A DNA stretch of 64,000 bases from Foliimonas ilicis (lineage in GTDB: Bacteria > Pseudomonadota > Alphaproteobacteria > Rhizobiales > Rhizobiaceae): positions 62,001-126,000 of the forward strand of contig NZ_JBDUUH010000014.1 of NCBI RefSeq assembly GCF_039939195.1, read 5' to 3'. Below the pieces are notes generated by a model, which was not told the origin of the DNA, searched no databases, and saw nothing but the letters and a program-made list of their open reading frames with translations. The position numbers were made by a program, and so were the translations under genes. The stretch's first letter is position 1, and each line of letters begins with the position of its first letter. Below are positions 17,771 to 26,580 of the stretch, piece by piece.

Positions 17771-18958
17771 TTACTGGGCTATAATTTCCGAATCCGCCCC
17801 GCTTTCGGTGGCCGCCTTGGCGGCTTCCTCGGCACGTTTCCGCTCAAACGCACGCCAGCGCGCGACATTCTCATTGTGCTCGTTCAACGTTTTCGCGAAG
17901 ACGTGGCCACCTGTCCCATCGGCTACGAAATATAGGTCTTCCGTTTTCGAGGGGTTGGCGACGGCCTCCAGCGAGGCGCGACCGGGATTGGCGATCGGCG
18001 TCGGCGGCAGGCCGTTGATCGTGTAGGTGTTGTATGGCGTCGGCGTATCGATGTCCGAGCGGTAGATAGGCCGGTCGGAAGGTTTGCCCTTGCCGCCAAA
18101 AATACCATAGATGATCGTTGGATCGGACTGCAGGCGCATGCCCTTTTCGAGACGATTCAGAAACACCGAAGCCACCCGCGACCGCTCGTCGCCGCGTCCG
18201 GTTTCCTTCTCGACGATGGAAGCCAGCGTGACGAACTCGTTGATGTCTTTCAGCGGCAGATCGCTTACGCGACGCTCCCATATGCCTTCAACGAGGCGTT
18301 TCTGATCGGTGAGCATCTTGTCGATGATCTGCTGACGCGTCGCGCCGCGCGTGAAGCGCTGCGTATCGGCGGCCAACATTCCTTCGGCGGGAATTTCAGT
18401 AGGCATGTCGCCGGTCAGCGCCTCATGCTCTGCAATTCTCTGGAACGCTTGCTCGACCGTCAGCCCTTCGGGAATGGTCAGCGAATAGAGAACGGATTTG
18501 CCGGTCTCCATGATGTCCATGATCTCGCGCATGGAGGCGCCGGCCTTGATTTCGTACTCACCGGCCTTCAGCTTTCCATCAGCGTCATGCGCGCGCAGAC
18601 CGATGCGGAACACGCGTGCATCGCTGATCAGACCGCGACGCTCCAACTGCCCGGCAATCTCGGCCACGCTGGAATTCGGCTTGACCAGAAATGTCGTGGC
18701 GGCTGTGGTCGGACCCGGCCCGTCGAACTCACGCTTGCCGAAATAAACGAGCAGGCCAACGCCGATGACGACAAGCATCACCAGCGAAAGCATGAAGTTC
18801 AGGAAAACGACGAACTGGTTTTTCGAATGCCGCGAACGACGGGGCGGCGGCGTGCCTGCCTCCGGCCGCAAGGCTTCATTGGCCGACTTTGGAACGATCG
18901 GTTTCGATGGCTCGGCGTGTTGCCCAGATTCCACGTTTTCGGGTGGAGTGTTGCTCAT
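17771..18958 (-). CDS. mltG: Endolytic transglycosylase MltG
   Basis: The 395-aa YceG-like protein has a disordered N-terminal cytoplasmic region, a single transmembrane helix (about residues 49-72) and a LysM-like plus YceG catalytic domain containing LASIVEKETGRGDER with the catalytic Glu. It ends glycan polymerisation by cutting nascent peptidoglycan. MSNTPPEN is the N-terminus. It follows fabF by 93 bases in the same direction; fabF-mltG-yicC-gmk is a standard rhizobial order. Confidence 0.95.
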   Translation of the reverse strand: MSNTPPENVESGQHAEPSKPIVPKSANEALRPEAGTPPPRRSRHSKNQFVVFLNFMLSLVMLVVIGVGLLVYFGKREFDGPGPTTAATTFLVKPNSSVAEIAGQLERRGLISDARVFRIGLRAHDADGKLKAGEYEIKAGASMREIMDIMETGKSVLYSLTIPEGLTVEQAFQRIAEHEALTGDMPTEIPAEGMLAADTQRFTRGATRQQIIDKMLTDQKRLVEGIWERRVSDLPLKDINEFVTLASIVEKETGRGDERSRVASVFLNRLEKGMRLQSDPTIIYGIFGGKGKPSDRPIYRSDIDTPTPYNTYTINGLPPTPIANPGRASLEAVANPSKTEDLYFVADGTGGHVFAKTLNEHNENVARWRAFERKRAEEAAKAATESGADSEIIAQ

Positions 18959-19051
18959 GACGCCTCGGAAATGTTCGATTTTGCGAATCTCGATGCGAGA
19001 CTACCCTCGAATATGGCAAAATTCACGGTGCAACGCGCATCGCGCGGGCAT

Positions 19052-20317
19052 TTATCCATTATAACGTTGCAGGACCAACGACGCGTTCGTTCCACCAAAA
19101 CCGAAAGAGTTCGACAAGACAACGTCGATCTGCCGTTCGCGCGCTTTGTTCGGCACGAGGTCGATGGCCGTTTCGCGTTCAGGATTGTCGAGATTGATGG
19201 TCGGAGGCGCGATATTGTCGCGGATCGCCAGAATGGAAAAGATCGCTTCGGCAGCGCCCGCAGCACCCAGAAGGTGGCCGATGGACGACTTTGTCGAAGA
19301 CATCGAGATTTTCGATGCAGCATCCCCGACCAGACGCTCGACAGCGCCGAGTTCGATCGTGTCCGCCATGGTCGAAGTGCCATGGGCGTTGATGTAATCG
19401 AGGTCGGACGGCTTGAGATTGGCGCGCTTCAACGCGGCAGTCATGCAGCGGAATGCGCCTTCGCCGTCGGAAGCCGGTGCGGTGATGTGATAAGCATCGC
19501 CGGTCAGGCCGTAACCGACCACTTCGGCGTAAATCTTTGCGCCGCGCGCCTTGGCGTGTTCGAGTTCTTCCAGAACGACGACACCTGCGCCCTCGCCCAT
19601 GACGAAACCGTCGCGGTCGCGGTCATAGGGGCGCGACGCCTTTTCAGGCGTATCGTTGCGTTCGGTGGAAAGCGCCTTGCAGGCCGCGAAACCGGCCAGC
19701 GAAAGACGCGTGACAGGCGCTTCCGCACCGCCTGCAACCATGACATCGGCATCGCCGAACATGATGAGACGTGCAGCATCGCCAATGGCGTGCGCGCCGG
19801 TGGAGCAGGCTGTGACCACGGCATGGTTCGGGCCTTTCAGCCCGTGCCGGATGGAAACCTGCCCGGAAATAAGATTGATGATATTGCCCGGAATGAAGAA
19901 CGGGCTGATGCGGCGCGGGCCGCGCTCCTTGAGGGTCATCGCATTGTCGGCGATGCCATCGATACCGCCGATCCCGGAGCCTATGAGAACGCCGGTAGCA
20001 TATTGCTCATCCGGCGTTTTCGGTTCCCATCCTGAATCCTTCAGTGCCTCGTCGGCGGCCGCAATCCCGTAAAGGATGAAGTCGCCGATCTTGCGAAGCT
20101 CTTTGTGCTCAAGAAAGGATTCAGGGTTGAATGAGGCGTTGCTGCCGTCGCCACGCGGAATCACATGGGCGATCTTGCAAGGAAGATCGTCCACTTCAAA
20201 TTCCGTGACGCGCTTTGCAGCACTCTTGCCTGTTAGCAGTTCTTTCCAGCCATGTTCCACTCCTACGCCAAAAGGCGAAAGCAGACCCAAGCCGGTAACG
20301 ACAACCCGCCTCATCAT
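19052..20317 (-). CDS. fabF: 3-oxoacyl-[acyl-carrier-protein] synthase II
   Basis: The 421-aa elongating condensing enzyme of type II fatty acid synthesis has the Cys-His-His triad at Cys171 (TACSTGAHA), His312 (NAHGTST) and His348 (SIGHLLGAAG), with Lys343. It elongates acyl-ACP with malonyl-ACP. It lies 34 bases downstream of acpP. A second Met directly after the first makes the start ambiguous by one codon. Confidence 0.96.
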   Translation of the reverse strand: MMRRVVVTGLGLLSPFGVGVEHGWKELLTGKSAAKRVTEFEVDDLPCKIAHVIPRGDGSNASFNPESFLEHKELRKIGDFILYGIAAADEALKDSGWEPKTPDEQYATGVLIGSGIGGIDGIADNAMTLKERGPRRISPFFIPGNIINLISGQVSIRHGLKGPNHAVVTACSTGAHAIGDAARLIMFGDADVMVAGGAEAPVTRLSLAGFAACKALSTERNDTPEKASRPYDRDRDGFVMGEGAGVVVLEELEHAKARGAKIYAEVVGYGLTGDAYHITAPASDGEGAFRCMTAALKRANLKPSDLDYINAHGTSTMADTIELGAVERLVGDAASKISMSSTKSSIGHLLGAAGAAEAIFSILAIRDNIAPPTINLDNPERETAIDLVPNKARERQIDVVLSNSFGFGGTNASLVLQRYNG

Positions 20318-20351
20318 AACAGTCTCAATGCAACTGGACTGACGCAGAGCG

Positions 20352-20588
20352 TCAGGCAGAGGCCTTGTCGATGAACTTGACGGCGTCGCCGACCGTCAGG
20401 ATCGTCTCGGCTGCATCGTCAGGAATCTCGACGCCGAATTCTTCTTCGAACGCCATGACGAGCTCGACCGTGTCGAGGCTGTCCGCGCCCAGATCGTCGA
20501 TGAAGCTTGCAGCTTCCGTTACCTTGTCGGCGTCTACGCCGAGATGTTCGACAACGATCTTCTTGACGCGCTCTGCGGTGTCACTCAT
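20352..20588 (-). CDS. acpP: Acyl carrier protein
   Basis: A 78-aa acidic acyl carrier protein with the phosphopantetheine attachment site GADSLDTVEL (Ser37). It carries growing acyl chains between the fab enzymes and donates them to phospholipid and lipid A synthesis. A 228-base gap separates it from fabG, and a promoter of its own is likely there, as expected for such an abundant protein. Confidence 0.97.
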   Translation of the reverse strand: MSDTAERVKKIVVEHLGVDADKVTEAASFIDDLGADSLDTVELVMAFEEEFGVEIPDDAAETILTVGDAVKFIDKASA

Positions 20589-20717
20589 TTGGGCATCCTC
20601 GTCTCTGTTTGTTCGTCTTCGTTAGCGGTCTGACTGCCGCTAATCAAGTTGAAAGATGTTCTGTCCAGAACCCCGAAGCTTCTGGGATTGAAGTCTCGAG
20701 CCTCGGATTAGAGCGCC

Positions 20718-20746
20718 GCATTACACGAAAATATGCTGGCGTCCAA
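20718..20746 (-). promoter_or_regulatory. Candidate acpP promoter
   Basis: On the minus strand TTGGAC, a 17-base spacer and TAATGC form a plausible -35/-10 pair. It lies within the fabG-acpP gap and would give a leader of roughly 125 bases. Confidence 0.38.
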
Positions 20747-20816
20747 GGCGAAAAGCCCTTTCGGACGGGTTGGATAGAAAGAGTCTGTTAAGAACTAGGG
20801 CTAAACCGAGGCAATT

Positions 20817-21554
20817 TCAGATCATCGCCATGCCGCCATTCACATGAATGGTCTGGCCGGTGATGTAGGCTGCTTCGTTCGATGCGAGATAAACAACGGC
20901 GGAGGCGACTTCCTCGCCCGTACCCATACGCTTGGCGGGAATTGCCGCCATGATGGCTTCTTTCTGCTTGTCGTTCAACTTGTCGGTCATGGCCGATTCG
21001 ATGAAACCGGGCGCGACCGCGTTTACCGTGACGTTGCGTGTGGCGATTTCCTGCGCCAGCGACTTGGAAAAACCGATCAGACCGGCTTTCGAGGCGCAAT
21101 AATTCGCCTGGCCCGGATTGCCGGTAACACCGACGACCGAAGAAATATTGATGATACGGCCATTGCGGCGGCGCATCATAGGGTGGGTCAGTTCACGCGT
21201 CAGGCGGAAAACGGCGGTCAGATTGACCTCGATCACCGCATCCCAATCAGCATCCGACATGCGAACGAACAGGCCATCCTTGGTGATGCCTGCATTGTTG
21301 ACCAGAATATCGACGCCTTCGAGATCGGCTTCGGCTTTCTGGCCGAGCGCCTTTACGGCTTCGCGGTCCGAAAGATCGGCCGGGAACAGCTTTACGCGGT
21401 CTCCGAGATCGCTTGCCAAAGCTTCAAGCTTCTCGACACGGGTGCCGTGAAGGCCGACGATTGCGCCCTGCGCGTGAAGCGCGCGGGCAACCGCCTCGCC
21501 AATGCCACCGGAAGCGCCGGTGACGAGCGCCTTGCGACCGCTCAGATCGAACAT
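20817..21554 (-). CDS. fabG: 3-oxoacyl-[acyl-carrier-protein] reductase
   Basis: A 245-aa SDR that reduces 3-oxoacyl-ACP with NADPH. It has the glycine motif TGASGGIGEA (residues 12-21), NNAG (87-90) and the catalytic Ser139, Tyr152 and Lys156 (NYCASKAG). It lies 32 bases downstream of fabD. The local fab gene order supports FabG over another SDR. Confidence 0.95.
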   Translation of the reverse strand: MFDLSGRKALVTGASGGIGEAVARALHAQGAIVGLHGTRVEKLEALASDLGDRVKLFPADLSDREAVKALGQKAEADLEGVDILVNNAGITKDGLFVRMSDADWDAVIEVNLTAVFRLTRELTHPMMRRRNGRIINISSVVGVTGNPGQANYCASKAGLIGFSKSLAQEIATRNVTVNAVAPGFIESAMTDKLNDKQKEAIMAAIPAKRMGTGEEVASAVVYLASNEAAYITGQTIHVNGGMAMI

Positions 21555-21586
21555 TGATGCAACTCCCTTGCTGCGTTTAATTCGTG

Positions 21587-22528
21587 TCAGTCTATCGAAG
21601 CCAGAACAGCTTCAACATCGGCGGAATTGCCGATAGAGGCCGTCTTGATTTCCTTGTCGATGCGGCGGGCGAGCCCGGAAAGAACCTTGCCTGCACCCAC
21701 TTCGTAAAGTGTCGTCACGCCATTCTTGCCGAACCACTCGACCGTTTCGCGCCAGCGCACGCGGCCCGTGACCTGCTCGACCAGACGCGCGGCAATTTCT
21801 TCCGGGTCCGTCAGGGGCTGCACGACAACATTGGCGACAACCGGCACGATTGGCGCATTCTTGGTCACACCGGCCAGCGCTTCGCGCATCGCATCGGCTG
21901 CAGGTGCCATCAGCGCAGAATGGAAGGGTGCGGAGACGGGCAGCAAAATTGCGCGTTTGGCACCCTTTTCTGTGCAAAGGCTTGCGGCAGCTTCAACGGC
22001 AGCCTTACTGCCGGAGATCACAAGCTGGCCGCCGCCATTATCGTTTGCGATCTGGCAGACGCCATCCTTGCCGACTTCTGCGCAGACGGCTTCAACATCT
22101 GCCTGTTCAAGGCCGATGATTGCCGCCATAGCGCCCTGACCGACGGGAACCGCCGCCTGCATGGCGTTGCCGCGAATGCGCAGGAGCCTTGCGGTATCGG
22201 CAATAGAAAACGTTCCGGCGGCAGCGAGTGCTGAATACTCGCCCAGCGAGTGACCGGCGACATAGGCCGCCTTGTCCTTCAGCGAGAAGCCGCGTGCCTC
22301 AAGTGCACGCAAAGCAGCCAGCGATACCGCCATCAGTGCAGGCTGGGCATTCGCCGTCAGCGTCAGCGCGTCTTCGGGACCTTCCCAAATGGTTTTCGAC
22401 AGCTTTTCGCCCAGCGCATCATCCACCTCGTCGAAGACAGCTTTGGCTTCGGGGAATGCATCCGCCAGTTCCTTGCCCATGCCGACGGACTGACTGCCCT
22501 GGCCCGGAAAAGTGAGTGCGATCGCCAT
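21587..22528 (-). CDS. fabD: Malonyl CoA-acyl carrier protein transacylase
   Basis: The 313-aa FabD moves malonyl from CoA to ACP. It shows FPGQGSQ (residues 7-13) and the nucleophile motif GHSLGEYSA (92-100, Ser94), plus the QVTGRVRW active-site region. It is the first gene of the fabD-fabG-acpP-fabF block and is transcribed away from the LtaS-like gene. Confidence 0.96.
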   Translation of the reverse strand: MAIALTFPGQGSQSVGMGKELADAFPEAKAVFDEVDDALGEKLSKTIWEGPEDALTLTANAQPALMAVSLAALRALEARGFSLKDKAAYVAGHSLGEYSALAAAGTFSIADTARLLRIRGNAMQAAVPVGQGAMAAIIGLEQADVEAVCAEVGKDGVCQIANDNGGGQLVISGSKAAVEAAASLCTEKGAKRAILLPVSAPFHSALMAPAADAMREALAGVTKNAPIVPVVANVVVQPLTDPEEIAARLVEQVTGRVRWRETVEWFGKNGVTTLYEVGAGKVLSGLARRIDKEIKTASIGNSADVEAVLASID

Positions 22529-22761
22529 TTTCTATGTGCTCCCGGCTCGTTTAATCCTGCTGCCGTGTGAACAAGCCAGCCTCTCAAGTCAAGCCTGAGG
22601 CGACATTTGACGGGTTCCGGCGATAACCGTTGCATGAAATGCGGATATTAAAAGTGTCCCAGCGGAAGGATCGCAAACCTTCCAAAAACGTTAGCCGAGA
22701 CTAGCTTTTATGACACTTCAATGACAGTAAGATAACAGGGTGCTAGTACGGGGAAGTTGCG

Positions 22762-24690
22762 TTGGTAAACCATATTGCTGGTACGAAGCCGGCTCAAACG
22801 GTCGTTGAGACCGCAGGAGCATCCGCCCCCTCCCCGCGCAAACTTTCGTCGGCCCGGATACTCGCCTCTATTTCGGCGACCTTCATTCTTTCTGCAATTC
22901 TGGTTCTGGTCATGGAGTGGATCGTACGCGGTTCGCTCGATTCGGCGCTTCTCTTCTTTCAGGAACCGTTTCGCCCAAGCTGGACGACAGTCGGCCTCTT
23001 TGCGCTGCTGATTACAATTCTGGACGCGATATTGGGCCGCACACATCATGGTCTGCTTGTGCTTGGGCCTGTTGCGGTGATCCTTGCATTCGTCGCGCAC
23101 CAGAAATCGCTCTATCTCGGCGATCCGCTCTACCCGACAGATTTTCTCTACGCCCGCCAGATCATCGAATTGATGCCTCTTCTGGTAGGCGAGCGTCCGT
23201 TTACAGCCGTTTTGATAGTCGTTGCGACCTTCGCGGCCATCGCCTTGCTGTTTTCCACTTGGCGTTTCTGGCGCAGGCGCTTCCCGTTGATGTCGCTCAA
23301 GGGCCGCGCCGTACGCCTTCTGGTCGCGCTTCCGGTTCTCGCCTTCTTCGTGTCGATCATGGATTACGCGAGCTTCTCCTGGATTCGTGACCGTCTACAA
23401 ATCAGCCCGATGATGTGGGACCAGAAGGAAAACTACGCCAGCAACGGCTTCGCCATCGCTTTCGCGCTCAACCTTCCCATGGCCAATGTCGCGGCACCGG
23501 CAGGTTTTTCAGCCAAGGCGATCGACGCGATCCCGCAGCCGACGCTGAAGGCGGCAGTGCTTCCGGAAGAAAAGCCCGACGTCATCATCGTCATGAGCGA
23601 ATCGTTCTGGGATCCGACCAAGCTGCCCGGCGTGACGATCACGCCCGATCCGATCGCCAATGTGCGTGAAATGCAGTCCGGCAATGTGTTCTCGCCGGAA
23701 TTCGGTGGCATGACCGCGAATGTCGAGTTCGAGGCACTGACCGGCTTTTCCAACGCATTCCTGCCCACCGGCAGCATTCCCTATCAGCAATATGTGCGCA
23801 AACCTCTGCCCTCGCTTGCGACCTTCTTCCGCAGCGAAGGCTACGCGACCCGCGCCATCCATCCGTTCAGCGGCTGGTTCTGGAACAGGACGCCGGTCTA
23901 TGAGGCGCTCGGCTTCGAAAAATTCATGTCACAGGAAAATCTGCCGGAACTCGCCAAACGCGGTCCGCTGGTTTCCGACGAAGCGTTGACGGAAGAAATT
24001 ATTCGCCAGGCAGATGCCATCGAGGAGCCGTTCTTCTTCTTCACCGTGACGCTGCAAGGCCATGGCCCTTACGAGGCAAATCGCTATCCCGACGCCACGC
24101 ACAAGGTCTCCAGTGCGGCGAGCGATGCCACGAACGCTTCGATCCGCACCTATTCGGAAGGCGCCTCTGACGCCGACAAAGGCTTGAAACGCCTTGTCGA
24201 GTGGGCAGCCAAGCGCGAGCGGCCAACGGTGATTGCGTTCTTCGGCGATCATTTGCCGCCGCTTGGGCCTGTCTATGTTGACACCGGCTTCATGCCGGAC
24301 AATGTCGCGAAGCGCCGTGCACCGCTGGACGAGATGATCGAGCAGCACGACACGCCGCTGGTCATCTGGTCGAATCGCGACGGTGCTGTGAAGGATCTCG
24401 GCTCGATCAGCCCCGCCTTCCTGCCCCTGCAGGTGCTGAAGAGTGCCGGCATCGAGCATCCTTATTATACGGAGTTCCTCGGCAAGATGCATGAGGACTA
24501 CAGGGTCATCGACCGCAACATGCTGATTTCCAAGGACGGAACCGGCACGCCCGACTGGACGCGCGCAAATCGCATCGATCCGGCCCTGCGCGACTTCCGC
24601 TATCTCCAGCACGATCTGATGTTCGGCAAACACCGCAGCCAGCCCGCGTTCTTCCCAGAAACAGCAGTCAAAGATGCTGATATTATGTAG
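22762..24690 (+). CDS. LtaS/phosphoglycerol transferase-like membrane sulfatase-fold protein
   Basis: A 642-aa protein with about five N-terminal transmembrane helices (to about residue 205) and a large periplasmic alkaline phosphatase/sulfatase-fold domain. Fold landmarks are PDVIIVMSESFWD near residue 273, GGMTANVEFEALTG (likely Thr nucleophile) and AFFGDHLPPLG (metal-binding Asp-His). Relatives transfer phosphoglycerol from phosphatidylglycerol to glycans or lipids, such as LtaS, OpgB and rhizobial CgmB. By family analogy the acceptor here could be the periplasmic cyclic glucan; that is inference. The start is a TTG preceded by GGGGAAG. Confidence 0.85.
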   Translation: MVNHIAGTKPAQTVVETAGASAPSPRKLSSARILASISATFILSAILVLVMEWIVRGSLDSALLFFQEPFRPSWTTVGLFALLITILDAILGRTHHGLLVLGPVAVILAFVAHQKSLYLGDPLYPTDFLYARQIIELMPLLVGERPFTAVLIVVATFAAIALLFSTWRFWRRRFPLMSLKGRAVRLLVALPVLAFFVSIMDYASFSWIRDRLQISPMMWDQKENYASNGFAIAFALNLPMANVAAPAGFSAKAIDAIPQPTLKAAVLPEEKPDVIIVMSESFWDPTKLPGVTITPDPIANVREMQSGNVFSPEFGGMTANVEFEALTGFSNAFLPTGSIPYQQYVRKPLPSLATFFRSEGYATRAIHPFSGWFWNRTPVYEALGFEKFMSQENLPELAKRGPLVSDEALTEEIIRQADAIEEPFFFFTVTLQGHGPYEANRYPDATHKVSSAASDATNASIRTYSEGASDADKGLKRLVEWAAKRERPTVIAFFGDHLPPLGPVYVDTGFMPDNVAKRRAPLDEMIEQHDTPLVIWSNRDGAVKDLGSISPAFLPLQVLKSAGIEHPYYTEFLGKMHEDYRVIDRNMLISKDGTGTPDWTRANRIDPALRDFRYLQHDLMFGKHRSQPAFFPETAVKDADIM

Positions 24691-24724
24691 GCTGGAGAAG
24701 GTAGAGCGCTAATCTTCCACCCTC

Positions 24725-24997
24725 TCAATCGTCGAAAATATCGGAATGCGACCCGGTTCTAACCAACTGCAACTCGCTGCCATGAATTCTGTAGATCAGC
24801 AGCCAATCCGGCTCGATATGCGCATCGCGATAGGTTTTCCATTCGCCCTTTAACGGATGGTCCTTGTACCTCGGTGGCAATTCATCTCCGTTGAGCAACA
24901 TGACAAGAAGCTCGCGAAGCTTGGCTAAATCCTTGCCTCGCTTCTCAGCCTTTTTTACATCGCGACGAAATTGTCCTGAGCGTACAGGCGTCAGCAC
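24725..24997 (-). CDS. Type II toxin, YafQ/RelE family mRNA interferase
   Basis: The 90-aa toxin aligns with E. coli YafQ at a constant offset of three. The catalytic set His50, His63, Asp67, Trp68, His87 and Phe91 corresponds here to His47, His60, Asp64, Trp65, His84 and Phe88. YafQ cleaves ribosome-bound mRNA. All key residues are present, so it should be active. The start is GTG, two bases after the antitoxin stop codon, the usual coupled arrangement. Confidence 0.93.
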   Translation of the reverse strand: MLTPVRSGQFRRDVKKAEKRGKDLAKLRELLVMLLNGDELPPRYKDHPLKGEWKTYRDAHIEPDWLLIYRIHGSELQLVRTGSHSDIFDD

Positions 24998-24999
24998 GC

Positions 25000-25254
25000 T
25001 TAGAGGCCCAAATCCTTGAACAGTTCATCAGACGAAGAAAAACGATTCCCTTCCCCCGCCTCCAGCTCGGACATTGCCTTGCGGGTCGTGGCGTTCGGAA
25101 CCTTGACGGGAAATGGAAATTCCTTGTCGGCGGCCACCCGGACAAGCAACAAACGTATCGCATCCGAAACCGTCAGCCCCATAGCTGCCAGAGCTTCGGT
25201 CGCTTCTTCCTTGATGGTGCTATCGATGCGCGCACGAACGACATCCGTAGTCAT
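25000..25254 (-). CDS. Type II antitoxin, RelB/DinJ family
   Basis: The 84-aa protein has a DinJ-like ribbon-helix-helix N-terminus (VVRARIDSTIKEEATEALAAMGLTVSDAIRLLL, given here in outline) and a charged C-terminal tail that would wrap the toxin. It is the first gene of the pair, with GGAGAAGTTC before its ATG. It should neutralise the YafQ-like toxin and repress the operon by DNA binding. Confidence 0.92.
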   Translation of the reverse strand: MTTDVVRARIDSTIKEEATEALAAMGLTVSDAIRLLLVRVAADKEFPFPVKVPNATTRKAMSELEAGEGNRFSSSDELFKDLGL

Positions 25255-25616
25255 GAACTTCTCCTATTTGTGACTACAATGTAGCTACAAAACTGCCGTT
25301 TCGCAAGGAGTTCACAGGTTCGGGTGACCAAATGCAGACCATGCGCGACACAACAACCCTTGCGATTTGGCTGGAAAGCTGTATAGACGCGCCAATCTGC
25401 CGGTCCTAGCTGGGGGCTGAACGGAGGGCCGGGCGTTTGTTTTGCAAATGTCCGTATGAAGCCGAAGAAGGACTTCTGCCTCCCGTGTCTCCGCTCTCGA
25501 CCGTCTCGTCGTGCTCCTTTCTTCTTCGCCTGGGCCTCGCCCTGTGTCGGATCAAAGAGAAGTTGCAGAGGCTTTAGCCGCCGGGACCGGGAGAGAAACG
25601 AAGAAAGGCAAAGACA
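25255..25616. other. Leader/promoter region of the rpsF operon
   Basis: The 362 bases between the divergent antitoxin gene and rpsF carry a good sigma-70-type promoter candidate (25360-25387) and thus a leader of about 220 bases. GC-rich pairing segments close to rpsF (around 25565-25600, with GCCGCCGGGACCGGGAG) could be an S6:S18-type autoregulatory structure. The fold was not computed. Confidence 0.5.
25360..25387 (+). promoter_or_regulatory. Candidate promoter for rpsF-rpsR
   Basis: TTGCGA, a 16-base spacer and TATAGA form a close match to the consensus, about 230 bases upstream of rpsF and between divergent transcription units. Confidence 0.5.
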
Positions 25617-26081
25617 ATGGCTCTATACGAACATGTGTTTCTTGCCCGCCAGGACCTTTCGCAGCAGCAGGTCGATGCGCTTGTAGAACATTACAAGGGC
25701 ATCGTTACCGAAGCTGGCGGATCAGTCGGCCGGGTCGAGAATTGGGGACTGAAGTCCCTCACCTACCGCATCAACAAGAACCGCAAGGCTTACTACACCC
25801 TTATGGACATCGACGCTCCGTCGACGGCTCTTAAGGAAATCGAACGCCAGCAGGGTCTTTCCGAAGACGTTCTGCGCTTCCTGACCATCAAGGTCGAGGC
25901 GCATGAAGAAGGCGCTTCCGCCATGCTGCAGAAGCGTGAAGAGCGCGGCGATCGTGGCGACCGCGGTTTCGGCGACCGTCCGAACCGCAGCTTTGGCGAT
26001 CGTGATCGCGGAGACCGTGGCGATCGCGGTGATCGTGGCCCGCGCCGTCCGCGCGAAGGTGCTGAAGGAGCTGCAGAATAA
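25617..26081 (+). CDS. rpsF: 30S ribosomal protein S6
   Basis: The 154-aa S6 has the normal ferredoxin-like core (ALYEHVFLARQDLS to about residue 105) and binds 16S rRNA as a heterodimer with S18. The last 45 residues are an unusual Arg/Asp/Gly-rich tail made of repeated GDRGDRG units, absent from the much shorter E. coli core. The TAA stop overlaps the rpsR ATG by one base. A good ribosome site (GAAAGGCAAAGACA) precedes the ATG. Confidence 0.97.
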   Translation: MALYEHVFLARQDLSQQQVDALVEHYKGIVTEAGGSVGRVENWGLKSLTYRINKNRKAYYTLMDIDAPSTALKEIERQQGLSEDVLRFLTIKVEAHEEGASAMLQKREERGDRGDRGFGDRPNRSFGDRDRGDRGDRGDRGPRRPREGAEGAAE

Positions 26082-26329
26082 TGGTCGACATCAATCAGAT
26101 CCCGACGCGCCGTCCTTTCCACCGTCGTCGCAAGACCTGCCCGTTCTCCGGCGCAAACGCACCGAAGATCGATTACAAGGACGTACGTCTTCTGCAGCGC
26201 TACATTTCCGAGCGCGGCAAGATCGTTCCTTCGCGTATCACGGCCGTCAGCCAGAAGAAGCAGCGCGAACTCGCCAAGGCGATCAAGCGCGCACGTTTCC
26301 TCGGCCTGCTGCCTTACGTCGTTAAGTAA
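26081..26329 (+). CDS. rpsR: 30S ribosomal protein S18
   Basis: The 82-aa S18 has the family core RRKTCPFSGANAPKIDYKD and ITAVSQKKQRELAKAIKRAR. It partners S6 on the 30S platform. The start overlaps rpsF by one base. Confidence 0.97.
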   Translation: MVDINQIPTRRPFHRRRKTCPFSGANAPKIDYKDVRLLQRYISERGKIVPSRITAVSQKKQRELAKAIKRARFLGLLPYVVK

Positions 26330-26333
26330 GCAA

Positions 26334-26379
26334 AGCTTGGCCCCGAAAAGTTGCAGACTTTCCGGATAGGGACCAAGCT
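26334..26379. repeat. Interspersed palindromic repeat, rhizobial type, after rpsR
   Basis: AGCTTGG...CCAAGCT arms enclose an inner AAAGT/ACTTT stem with the core CCCCGAAAAGT. This resembles a short palindrome common in rhizobial genomes (core CCGAAAA...CCGGTTTTCGG). It sits five bases past the rpsR stop and could stabilise or end the transcript. Confidence 0.5.
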
Positions 26380-26390
26380 GGAATAACCGA

Positions 26391-26413
26391 GCGGGCGGTT
26401 CGCCGCCCGTTTA
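26391..26413 (+). terminator. Hairpin with short T run between rpsR and rplI
   Basis: CGGGCGG, loop TTCG, CCGCCCG, then TTTA. A very stable tetraloop hairpin but with only three T residues, so it may be a weak terminator or a processing site before rplI. Confidence 0.5.
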
Positions 26414-26580
26414 CCTTCCCGCGACGGGCGCGGCGAGGAAACTGCAAAATCCCGAGTTGGGCTTACCACGCCCTAACTGCCGCTTCAGGCAGGACAGCGA
26501 TACAAGGCGACAACGCCTCATTGAGCTTCCTGACTGTTTAACCACACGCGCCGCTATACTAGGCGCAGAGGAGAAAAAAC

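Noticed and set aside
18425..20035. 536-residue open frame on the plus strand across mltG and fabF
   Set aside because: It spans two well-supported genes on the other strand and has no recognisable protein features.
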